From assembly GCA_903951825.1 (NCBI GenBank), contig CAJBDJ010000004.1:31571-95570 (forward strand): a stretch of 64,000 nucleotides of DNA, in the 5' to 3' direction. Made by a program: the position numbers and the translations under genes. The stretch's first letter is position 1. Each line of letters begins with the position of its first letter. The stretch comes from an uncultured Pseudomonadota bacterium. Lineage in GTDB: Bacteria; Pseudomonadota; Gammaproteobacteria; Burkholderiales; Rhodocyclaceae. Shown piece after piece: positions 57,280-64,000 of the stretch. The notes beneath the pieces were generated by a model, which worked only from the letters and a program-made list of their open reading frames with translations, was not told the DNA's origin and made no database searches.

Positions 57280-59172
57280 TCAGATATAGCGCCTAATTGT
57301 TGCCAGCATCTCGTCGGCACGGAACGGTTTGGCAATGAAATCATCCATGCCGCTCGCCAGGCAGGCATCGCAATCGGACTGCATGGCGTTGGCGGTCATC
57401 GCGATGATCGGCGTATGGGCGCTGCCTGCCCGTGCTTCCAGTTCGCGGATGCGGCGAGTTGCCTCAAGGCCGTTCATCACCGGCATCTGGATATCCATCA
57501 GCAGCAGCCCGAATTTTTGTGTCGCGTAGAGATCGAGGGCAATTTTGCCGTTTGCCGCAATGGTCACTGAGAATCCCGCTTTGGTGAGCAATTTCAACGC
57601 CAGTTGTTGATTGACCGGGGTGTCTTCAACGACCAGGATGTGCGACGACAGGCTGCTGATCAAGACATCCGGCGATCCCCTTGGAGGGCGCCGGATGGGA
57701 AGTTTTTCGGCGGCCTCGATATCAAGCTCAACTTCAAAGCGGGTGCCTTCGCCAACTTTGCTGTCGACGCGGATTTCACCCCCCATCAGATCGACCAGAC
57801 GCTTGACGATGGACAAGCCAAGCCCGGTACCACCGTATTTTCGGGTGGTTGAGCTTTCGGCCTGAACGAAGGGCGTAAATATCACGGCGAATTTTTCTGG
57901 TGCAATGCCGATGCCCGAGTCGACAACGGCGAATTGCAGGCGACAGAGATTCGGTCGCCGTGATTCAATTTGCCTGAGAGTGACTATGACGCCGCCTTCA
58001 GGGGTGAACTTGATCGCATTCGAAATCAGGTTGCCGAGTATCTGGCGCAAGCGCACCGGGTCACCGCGAACTGAGGTTGGCGTTGCGTTTTCTGCCTCCC
58101 AGGTCAATGTCAATCCGCGGTTGGCGGCTTCAACCGAGTAGATGCCGATGACGCTGTCGAGCATCTCCGGGAGAATGAACGGGATATGTTCGAGATGCAT
58201 CTGACCGGCGTCGATTTTCGAGAAATCAAGAATGTCGTTGAGAATACGCATCAGGCTTTCACCCGAAACCTTGACCCAGGTTAGATATTCGCGTTGCTCC
58301 ATGGTCAGTTCGGTGGCCAGGGTCAAATCCGTCATGCCGAGGATGCCGTTCATCGGCGTACGGATTTCATGGCTCATGGTCGCGAGAAATGCCGCTTTGG
58401 CGCGTGCCCCCGCTTCCGCCGCCTCGGCCAGACGCTTTTCTTCGTCGCGCGCGGCGGTCAATTCAAGAACGCGCTCGGAAACGGCGCGCGACATGGTATT
58501 GAAGGCCACCCCGAGCCGCCCGATGTCATCATTGCCCTCGGCCACAGGTGGCGGCATCAGGTTGCCGGCGGCGACGGCCTCGCTGGCTCGTGTCAGATCG
58601 CTCAGGTGGCGAGTCAGGAAATAGCCGATCAGACTCATCAGCGCCGCCGAAAGGATGATTTCGAGTAGCGCAATCATCACCCCCTGCCGGAAAAGATCGC
58701 CGTGAGCCGCGATGATTTGCGACAAATCGAGACCAAAATGCAATTGCCCCATCGGCTGGCCAAAGAGTTCGATTGGCGCCATCGTATCGTGGCGCGGTTT
58801 TTCGTCATCGTCGCCAAACAGCGCGAATGTCTTGTCCTGATTGGGCAGTGGCTTGTTTGCCGGCCAGCCGCTGGCGGCCAGTCGGCGACCGGCAATGTCG
58901 GTAATCACCAGGTAGTCAATGCCCTGAACCGCCCGGCTTTCATCGAGTACCGCCTGGATCGTCGCGTAATCGCGTTGCGCCATCGGCGCGACAATCGCGG
59001 CAATCAGAACCGGGGTAATCTGTTCGGCATGGTTGCTCGCCTGGGCGCCCATGTGGGTATTCAGCAGGCGCAGGCTGTTGGCCACCAGCAAGGTCAGCAT
59101 CAAGGCTTCGATCAGCACGGCAAGGATGATCAGCCGCCCCCTGATCGAACGCAGCGGAGAAGTGAATTTCAT
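57280..59172 (-). CDS. Hybrid sensor histidine kinase with receiver domain
   Basis: 630-aa membrane kinase. Two membrane helices (about 15-35 and 166-188) enclose a periplasmic sensor; a HAMP domain follows (about 189-240), a HisKA with His268 ([14 protein letters not shown]), an HATPase ([37 protein letters not shown]) and a C-terminal receiver with phospho-Asp560 ([13 protein letters not shown]). Its ATG overlaps the stop of the upstream PhnD-like binding protein by 4 nt, so the pair probably forms one sensory unit. No cognate phosphotransfer protein or output regulator lies nearby. Confidence 0.87.
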   Translation of the reverse strand: MKFTSPLRSIRGRLIILAVLIEALMLTLLVANSLRLLNTHMGAQASNHAEQITPVLIAAIVAPMAQRDYATIQAVLDESRAVQGIDYLVITDIAGRRLAASGWPANKPLPNQDKTFALFGDDDEKPRHDTMAPIELFGQPMGQLHFGLDLSQIIAAHGDLFRQGVMIALLEIILSAALMSLIGYFLTRHLSDLTRASEAVAAGNLMPPPVAEGNDDIGRLGVAFNTMSRAVSERVLELTAARDEEKRLAEAAEAGARAKAAFLATMSHEIRTPMNGILGMTDLTLATELTMEQREYLTWVKVSGESLMRILNDILDFSKIDAGQMHLEHIPFILPEMLDSVIGIYSVEAANRGLTLTWEAENATPTSVRGDPVRLRQILGNLISNAIKFTPEGGVIVTLRQIESRRPNLCRLQFAVVDSGIGIAPEKFAVIFTPFVQAESSTTRKYGGTGLGLSIVKRLVDLMGGEIRVDSKVGEGTRFEVELDIEAAEKLPIRRPPRGSPDVLISSLSSHILVVEDTPVNQQLALKLLTKAGFSVTIAANGKIALDLYATQKFGLLLMDIQMPVMNGLEATRRIRELEARAGSAHTPIIAMTANAMQSDCDACLASGMDDFIAKPFRADEMLATIRRYI

Positions 59173-59999
59173 TTGGATTTCAGCATGGTGCGAATTTCTC
59201 TGGCGTAGGGTTCCATTGCTTCCAGCTCGCGGCTGCGTAGCGGCCGATAACCTTCAAGCTGACTCTGCACGAAATACTTTTCCCCGCCCGGTGAATCGGG
59301 AAAGCGTAACAAAGCCTCTTCAATTACTCTCCAGCGCGCCGCATGACGTTTGTTGAGCATGTAGATACGCCCGGCCATTGGCTCGCTTTCGGCGAGTACC
59401 TTCAGCGCCTGCCGCTGTTCTGGCGGCAATTTCTGAAAGTTGGCAAGCGAGGTGAAGGCAACGCCGGCGTCACCGGACAGCACCTGGTGAGCGGTGCTGT
59501 CGGCAGCGGAGATGTATTTGACGGGAAGGTCGCCAAGCTGGTTGGCTCTCAGCCATTGCAGCCCCCACAGCGTGACCAGCGATGAGGGGGAGAGTCCGAG
59601 GGCGCTTGATCCTTTGAGGTCGGCCGGGCGGCGAATATGGGCACTTTTGGCAACCAGCGCGACGGCTTTGAAGTCCGACTTGTAGGTAATCAGGGGCAGA
59701 TAGTTGCCATCGGTCTGATAAATCCTTGCTTGATGGCTGGTAGTAACCGCCATGTCGTAATCCTGGCGGAGGGCACGCCGGCCGAATTCGGAGAAATCCG
59801 GAGCCGTTTCGACAGCGACCGGCTGGCCGAGGACTTGCTCAAGATAGAGGCGTAACGGCTGGTACATCTCGATGATGACGCGGGCGCTGGTGTGGGGGGC
59901 GACGCCAAGGCGGAAGAGCGTTGCTTCGGCCTGACTGGCGAGTGAAAAAAGGCCGAGGAGCGCCGCCGAAACACAATGAATGGCTGTGCGTATCGTCAT
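59169..59999 (-). CDS. PhnD-family periplasmic solute-binding protein
   Basis: 276-aa exported protein: signal peptide (AALLGLFSLASQAEA), then LFRLGVAPHTSARVIIEMYQ, PLRLYLEQVLGQPV, YDMAVTTSHQARIYQ and GLSPSSLVTLWGLQWL, the pattern of PhnD/SsuA-like binding proteins for phosphonate-type or other anions. No ABC transporter genes adjoin it; instead a sensor kinase gene follows with a 4-nt overlap. It therefore probably presents a ligand to the kinase instead of serving uptake. The ligand is unknown. Confidence 0.8.
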   Translation of the reverse strand: MTIRTAIHCVSAALLGLFSLASQAEATLFRLGVAPHTSARVIIEMYQPLRLYLEQVLGQPVAVETAPDFSEFGRRALRQDYDMAVTTSHQARIYQTDGNYLPLITYKSDFKAVALVAKSAHIRRPADLKGSSALGLSPSSLVTLWGLQWLRANQLGDLPVKYISAADSTAHQVLSGDAGVAFTSLANFQKLPPEQRQALKVLAESEPMAGRIYMLNKRHAARWRVIEEALLRFPDSPGGEKYFVQSQLEGYRPLRSRELEAMEPYAREIRTMLKSK

Positions 60000-60031
60000 T
60001 TGGAAATATTCGGGGTGATCAGGCGACAGTT

Positions 60032-60628
60032 TCAGTATTTTTTCCCGCTGCCAATTTTGCTCTCTTGACCGGCGACGAGGCGCTGAATGTTGAGCCAGTG
60101 CTTGCCGATCAAGGCCATCGAGATGATGCCGACGACCACGATCTGGGCGCCGGCTCCGTGCAGCAAGGCGGACAACATCGGCGCCAGTGCGGCGGCGGCG
60201 ACCGCCGCCAGAGATGAATAACGCCAAACGTAGGCAACCAGCAACCAGGTTGCAGCGACGCCGAGCGCCAGCAGCGGGTCGAGCGCGAGCAGGACGCCGG
60301 CCGCTGTGGCCACCCCCTTGCCGCCCTTGAACTTGAGAAAGAGCGGGTAGAGATGGCCGAAAAAAACGGCTAGGGCGACGAGGCCGGTGACCACATCGGT
60401 GCTTCCCAAATGCTGGGCAACGAAGACGGCAAGCCACCCTTTGGCGGCGTCACCAATCAAGGTCAGCAGCGCGGCAAGTTTGTGGCCGCTGCGCAGGACG
60501 TTGGTTGCACCGGGATTGCCGGAGCCGTAGCTGCGGGGGTCGGCAAGCCCGAAAATTTTTGACGAAATCATGGCGAAGGAGACGGAACCAAGCAGGTAAG
60601 CGGCGAAGATGGCGAGGGCGTTTTGCAT
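60032..60628 (-). CDS. plsY: Glycerol-3-phosphate acyltransferase PlsY
   Basis: 198-aa polytopic membrane enzyme acylating glycerol-3-phosphate with acyl-phosphate, the first phospholipid step. The three loop motifs are visible: YGSGNPGATNVLR, FKGGKGVATAAG and IGKHWLNIQRL. The ATG at 60628 begins MQNALAIFAAYLLGS. Divergent from folB across 66 bp, the common plsY/folB arrangement. Confidence 0.95.
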   Translation of the reverse strand: MQNALAIFAAYLLGSVSFAMISSKIFGLADPRSYGSGNPGATNVLRSGHKLAALLTLIGDAAKGWLAVFVAQHLGSTDVVTGLVALAVFFGHLYPLFLKFKGGKGVATAAGVLLALDPLLALGVAATWLLVAYVWRYSSLAAVAAAALAPMLSALLHGAGAQIVVVGIISMALIGKHWLNIQRLVAGQESKIGSGKKY

Positions 60629-60694
60629 GAGTCCTTGAAATCGCTGGTGTACAATCGCGGCCAATTTTACACCGCTGTCACGGTCGACCGCCTT

Positions 60695-61045
60695 ATGGAC
60701 ATCATTTTCATCGAAGAGCTGCGCGCCGAAACGTGGATAGGTATCTATCCGCGTGAAAAGGCGATGCCGCAAACGGTTGAAATTTCCCTGCGGATTGGTG
60801 TCTCGACCGCCTCGGCCGGTGCCAGCGACGATATTCGCGACACCGTCGATTATGCGGCGGTCGTCGAACGCCTGCGCGACGACCTGGCTTCCAGCCATTT
60901 CAATTTGCTCGAAGCGCTGGCCGAGCATGTGGCGAGCTATTTACTCGAAACCTTTGCCGTTCATTGGGTACGTATTTCGATCGCCAAGTTGGGCATGATG
61001 CCCGGCGTCAAGCGCGTCGGCGTGGTTATCGAACGCACTCTCTGA
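60695..61045 (+). CDS. folB: Dihydroneopterin aldolase
   Basis: 116-aa enzyme of folate synthesis. MDIIFIEELRAETWIGIYPRE is the typical N-terminus, DTVDYAAVVERL and FNLLEALAEHVA follow, and the catalytic Lys is in ISIAKLGMMPGVKRVGV. Divergent from plsY. The 97 nt after it up to the convergent Cys-rich gene hold nothing I recognise. Confidence 0.93.
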   Translation: MDIIFIEELRAETWIGIYPREKAMPQTVEISLRIGVSTASAGASDDIRDTVDYAAVVERLRDDLASSHFNLLEALAEHVASYLLETFAVHWVRISIAKLGMMPGVKRVGVVIERTL

Positions 61046-61142
61046 AGGGGTGCCGGCAACGGCGGTTTTCAGGCCATTTCGCTGGTCGCCGCCAAACAAG
61101 CACCGCTCATTGCTGTCTGGTATCGCCTCGCTGCCTGTCGGA

Positions 61143-61445
61143 TCAACAGCCGTAATCCGCTTCGGCGCTGCAATCGCAGCCGGCACCGGCGGCGATCCGG
61201 CGCGCCACCCAGCGCGCTGGCACAAAGCCGAGAAAGCGCCGGGGTTCGAGCAGCATACCGCAACGATAACGTGCTTCGCCAGCGACCCAGAGCAGCGCCG
61301 GACACGGGCCGGTTTTTCTCAAAAACCTGAGCCGCGCCAACGGGCAGGTGGCCAGCGCACAACAGACGCCACAACCATTGCATGGCTCACCTTCGGCGGG
61401 TTTGGGCGGCGCCTGGCGATGGAGGTGAATGACGATGTCGCTCAC
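61143..61445 (-). CDS. Small Cys-rich (possibly Fe-S) protein
   Basis: 100-aa protein with a dense Cys cluster CNGCGVCCALATCP (about residues 22-35), single Cys in GPCPAL and YRCGML, and a C-terminal CDC...C group. The N-terminal cluster recalls ferredoxin-like or YkgJ-type zinc/iron centres, but I cannot decide which. The start overlaps the stop of the M23 peptidase gene by 4 nt. Confidence 0.68.
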   Translation of the reverse strand: MSDIVIHLHRQAPPKPAEGEPCNGCGVCCALATCPLARLRFLRKTGPCPALLWVAGEARYRCGMLLEPRRFLGFVPARWVARRIAAGAGCDCSAEADYGC

Positions 61446-62278
61446 CGGCGGGCAAGAAAAAGTTGAGGATCAACCGGCGTGTTGTTGAGGATCACCGCCC
61501 AGTGCAAATGCGCCCCGGTGGCGCGACCGGTGGCACCAATGGCACCAATGATCTGGCCTTTGTTGACGGGCTGACCGTCGGCAACGTCGATACGCGACAG
61601 ATGCATGTAGGCACTGATCAGCCCCTGGCCGTGATCGATGAACACCGTTTTGCCATTGAAAAAATAATCGCCGGTATTGCTCACCACGCCGGCGGCCGGT
61701 GCCGTGACCGGCGTCCCGGTGCCGGCCGCAATGTCGAGACCGGCGTGCGGGTTGCGCGGCAGGCCGTTGAAGATACGGCGCAGGCCGAAACGCGAAGAGA
61801 GCGGGCCGGCCGCCGGCAAGTCAAAATCAGTGTCGGGCTGCGCGTCGCCGAAGCGACGCTTGACGGCCTCGGTTATCGTGCGCTCGCGGGCTATCCGCGC
61901 CAGATCGTCGGGGTCAGGTTCAACCTTGCGCTTGTCCTTGATCGTCAGGCGTTGCTCGGGATAATGCTTGATTTGCACGCTAACGGTTTTCTTGCTGAAC
62001 AGCGTACCGTGCTGCACCGTGACCTCCAGCTCGGCCGCCGGGGTTTCGAGCGGAATGCCGAGCAGGGCGACCCAGCGGCCCTTTTCCGGCAATACGGCGA
62101 GCGGCTGCGCCCCCCATTTCGCCATTGGTTGCGGCTGATCTGCCCGCCCTAGGTCGAGCAGCGCAACGCCACCGGGTACCGGCGAATGCTCGGGGAGCGC
62201 CGCCGCGCTGCCGGAGAGGGTCACAAGCAGCAGAAACGGCAGGAGTGAGGGGGGGAGCAGGAGAAATTTCTTCGGCAT
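61442..62278 (-). CDS. Exported M23 (LytM) peptidase
   Basis: 278-aa periplasmic protein. A signal peptide begins at the ATG at 62278 (PKKFLLLPPSLLPFLLLVTL). An N-terminal beta domain precedes a LytM domain (about 165-275) with SRFGLRRIFNGLPRNPHAGLD (metal ligands His and Asp) and GAHLHWAVILN with the HxH pair. Complete metal sites suggest an active endopeptidase on peptidoglycan crosslinks. AAGG precedes the start. Confidence 0.87.
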   Translation of the reverse strand: MPKKFLLLPPSLLPFLLLVTLSGSAAALPEHSPVPGGVALLDLGRADQPQPMAKWGAQPLAVLPEKGRWVALLGIPLETPAAELEVTVQHGTLFSKKTVSVQIKHYPEQRLTIKDKRKVEPDPDDLARIARERTITEAVKRRFGDAQPDTDFDLPAAGPLSSRFGLRRIFNGLPRNPHAGLDIAAGTGTPVTAPAAGVVSNTGDYFFNGKTVFIDHGQGLISAYMHLSRIDVADGQPVNKGQIIGAIGATGRATGAHLHWAVILNNTPVDPQLFLARR

Positions 62279-62288
62279 GGTTATACCT

Positions 62289-62723
62289 TCAACGTTGCCG
62301 GCCGGGATGAAGAGAAAGCGCAGCATGCACGACTTGCGAGTAGGGAAAGTGCTCGCTGTTACCCCACTGCACAAGTGCCTGTGTCAGCAATTGATCCACA
62401 TCGGCGACTTCGGCAGCGCCGTTCAGCCTTTGCTGCAGCCCTTTCAGGCCGCCGCACTGAACCAGCATGGCTTGCGCATGGGGTAACGGCGTAGTGATTT
62501 TCGACCTTCCGAGGGCGAAAGAAAAGCTTTGCTTGAGGCGCTCGTAACACGTCAGACAGCGTTCCTGTCCGGCGACAGTGGCGCAGCTGATTAATTCACG
62601 TTCGGCGATCTGGCGTCGCTCAGCCAGGCGACAGCCGGCACAGGCACGCAAAATGGCGCGCTCAAAAGGACAGGGGCGGGCGACGAGGTCGTTGCGCACC
62701 TGCCGAAAGGCCGCTTCATCCAT
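62289..62723 (-). CDS. Cys-rich hypothetical protein
   Basis: 144-aa protein with Cys in CPFER, CAGCRLAER, SCATV and CLTCYERL (all within the first 65 residues), suggesting a metal-binding N-terminal half, and an alpha-helical C-terminal half (GLKGLQQRLNGAAEVADVD). No signal peptide. It lies 10 nt upstream of the M23 peptidase gene on the same strand. I do not recognise its family. Confidence 0.62.
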   Translation of the reverse strand: MDEAAFRQVRNDLVARPCPFERAILRACAGCRLAERRQIAERELISCATVAGQERCLTCYERLKQSFSFALGRSKITTPLPHAQAMLVQCGGLKGLQQRLNGAAEVADVDQLLTQALVQWGNSEHFPYSQVVHAALSLHPGRQR

Positions 62724-62836
62724 GCCTTGCCGCGACCGGCAAACGCCGGCGATGCCGCAAGTCGCCGCCTTGGACGCCGTGCCGCCAGGGTGTATCCGTG
62801 TTTCGTGCCAACGTCCTTGGGCGGTGCGCCATGAGT

Positions 62837-63064
62837 TTAGTCGTCGCCCAAGTCGGGACCGGCGACGCGCAACTGGTTGAGCAGGTCTTCAGCTTGCAGC
62901 TGATTTTCGGCGGTAATCATCCGCACAGTCACCGGTGATGCACTCGGCAATTCGGCGCGCAAGGCTTTGACGCGCAGCGAGGCGCTGCGAAAGCTCGTGT
63001 GCTGCTCGATTTTTTCCAGCTGCCGGAAGGGCTTTTCGGTGATCCGGTAAATGAAATAATCCAT
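62837..63064 (-). CDS. Conserved small hypothetical protein
   Basis: 75-aa acidic-tailed protein, MDYFIYRITEKPFRQLEKIE at the start and a helical C-terminus (AENQLQAEDLLNQLRVAG). No Cys, signal or membrane segment. Codon use looks like that of its neighbours. Function unknown; 32 nt downstream of the ankyrin-protein gene. Confidence 0.6.
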   Translation of the reverse strand: MDYFIYRITEKPFRQLEKIEQHTSFRSASLRVKALRAELPSASPVTVRMITAENQLQAEDLLNQLRVAGPDLGDD

Positions 63065-63096
63065 TCATCTCCTCGCTGATTATGGGGCGCTGCGGT

Positions 63097-63669
63097 TTAC
63101 GCGGTGGGGCGCTTCAAAAATGTGATGACATTGGCGCCCGGTGCATTTTTGCTGCTGCAGCCCCCTTCACCGATTCCGGCCATCTGCTCGGCTTCATGCA
63201 GGAGGTTGATCACGTCTACATAAAATTTCTGCTTGACCATCATCAGGGCAGTGTAGCCGCCTTCATTTTTTGCCATGACGTCGGCGCCAGCCTTGAGCAA
63301 GACTTCGACAACGGCAGTTTCACCATAGCCGGCGGCGAGCATCAATGGCCGGACACCGTAACCTATCGGCGCTTCAATATGGGCGCCGGCGGCGATCAGC
63401 GCTGCGCTGACATCGGCAAATCCGCGTTTTAGCTCCATGCTGTAGACCGACTTGCTGAGCGCCGTCCATCCTGCCTCGGTGGCCGCATTGACATCGGCAC
63501 CGGCTGCCAGCAGCGCTTCGACCATGCGCAGTTCACCGCTGTTGGCGGCGCGCATCAGTCCGCTCAGACCCTCGGCATCGCGGGCATTGACATCGGCGCC
63601 GGCGGCGAGCAAGCGCTGTAATGCGGCCACGTCAGCGGCCTTGATTGCAGCAAACAATTCTGTCGACAT
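63097..63669 (-). CDS. Ankyrin-repeat protein
   Basis: 190-aa protein built of about four ankyrin repeats: LLAAGADVNARDAEGLSGLM, LLAAGADVNAATEAGWTALS, LIAAGAHIEAPIGYGVRPLM and LLKAGADVMAKNEGGYTALM, each about 33-36 residues apart. A Cys pair (GGCSSK) and a short tail follow. No signal peptide is seen. Ankyrin proteins mediate protein contacts; the partner is unknown. ATGs at 63669 and 63681 are both possible; neither has a strong ribosome-binding site. Confidence 0.83.
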   Translation of the reverse strand: MSTELFAAIKAADVAALQRLLAAGADVNARDAEGLSGLMRAANSGELRMVEALLAAGADVNAATEAGWTALSKSVYSMELKRGFADVSAALIAAGAHIEAPIGYGVRPLMLAAGYGETAVVEVLLKAGADVMAKNEGGYTALMMVKQKFYVDVINLLHEAEQMAGIGEGGCSSKNAPGANVITFLKRPTA

Positions 63670-63720
63670 AAAAGGGGACATCACAGAAAACGGAATAAAT
63701 CGTACGCTAAGCTAATGCCA

Positions 63721-64000
63721 TCAAACTTGGTTGCCTTGATTACCTTTCGCCAAGCTGCGGTTTGCACCATGCCGATGCGTTCCCTGAACATGGGATGCCG
63801 TCTTGCCGCCAGGTACAAACGCTTGAGACAAGCCGTCAAGAATGCCGCAGTGGGCAGCCTCCCGCGCCTCGCCACACCGCTCACGCAGGTCTTTTAGTTG
63901 CCTCTCCAGTTCCTGGAGTTCTTGCATCCGTTGGGCGACGTGCCCAATGTGCCGATCAAGCAGACGATTCACATCCGCGCAGTTTTCCTGGGGTGACTCC
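63721..64000 (-). CDS. MerR-family metal-responsive regulator, C-terminal part (CadR/PbrR-like), cut by window edge
   Basis: Only the last 92 codons are present; the N-terminal helix-turn-helix is beyond the window. The visible part has ENCADVNRLLDRHIGHVAQR, the dimerisation coiled coil LQELERQLKDLRERCG and AAHCGILDGL. The three Cys in CADVN, RCGE and HCGIL correspond to the metal ligands of Cd/Pb-responsive MerR proteins (CadR, PbrR). The reading frame is open to the edge. The tail after GLSQA is longer than in typical CadR. The metal is inferred. Confidence 0.82.
   Translation of the reverse strand, partial: ESPQENCADVNRLLDRHIGHVAQRMQELQELERQLKDLRERCGEAREAAHCGILDGLSQAFVPGGKTASHVQGTHRHGANRSLAKGNQGNQV

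Noticed and set aside
1..64000. CRISPR arrays, insertion sequences, integrases or prophage genes
   Set aside because: No regularly spaced repeats, transposase or phage proteins were recognised on either strand.

Overview
The window is chromosomal DNA of a G+C-rich betaproteobacterium, most likely of the Rhodocyclales (Azoarcus/Dechloromonas relatives). The evidence is the order of housekeeping genes (dusB-fis-purH-purD-hemF; lptD-surA-pdxA-rsmA; rpsU-yqeY-dnaG-rpoD; tsaD/plsY/folB), amgK-murU muropeptide recycling, and a group I intron in tRNA-Ile(CAU) whose core matches the intron known from Azoarcus. I found no prophage, insertion sequence or CRISPR array.

Layout. 1-2.8 kb: sulfide dehydrogenase flavoprotein (FccB type), a Tat-exported metallo-beta-lactamase-fold protein and a small cytochrome c. 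2.8-4.6 kb: a nickel permease with a NikR operator, nikR, and a small CxxC protein. 4.6-15 kb: gabD, a long CoA-transferase, argH, an OmpA-like lipoprotein, pepN, a TPMT-like methyltransferase, a periplasmic thioredoxin-fold protein and hemC. 15.2-29.5 kb: a tightly packed cluster encoding a sensor kinase, a lone receiver, a GAF/HD-GYP protein, an assembly ATPase with an N-terminal STAS domain, a platform protein, five (pseudo)pilins, PilM/N/O/P-like proteins and a short secretin. It lies exactly between hemC and hemD, which are usually adjacent. 29.6-44.9 kb: hemD, a small CxxC protein, then a long leftward series hemF-purD-purH-fis-dusB-ubiH-pepP-dinD-RM-murU-amgK, in which a single-chain restriction-modification enzyme and dinD sit between murU and pepP with 4-nt overlaps at both outer edges. 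45-50.6 kb: lptD-surA-pdxA-rsmA. 50.8-56 kb: tRNA-Lys, the intron-split tRNA-Ile2, rpoD, dnaG, yqeY, rpsU. 56-64 kb: tsaD, a hybrid kinase coupled to a PhnD-like binding protein, plsY, folB, an M23 peptidase, small Cys-rich proteins, an ankyrin protein, and the 3' end of a MerR-family metal regulator cut by the window edge.

The most notable system is the 15.2-29.5 kb cluster. It reads as an MSHA/type II-like pilus or pseudopilus machine with its own phosphorelay and cyclic-di-GMP-type signalling genes. Its predicted tip pilin lacks Glu5 and carries a C-terminal DNRLRE (CBM96-like) domain, suggesting surface carbohydrate binding. No prepilin peptidase or retraction ATPase is present in the window. 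The second notable item is the 293-nt intron in the anticodon loop of tRNA-Ile(CAU), and the third is the restriction-modification/dinD insertion. Starts were chosen by reading frame, ribosome-binding sites and family length. No database search was run, so functional calls rest on motif recognition.
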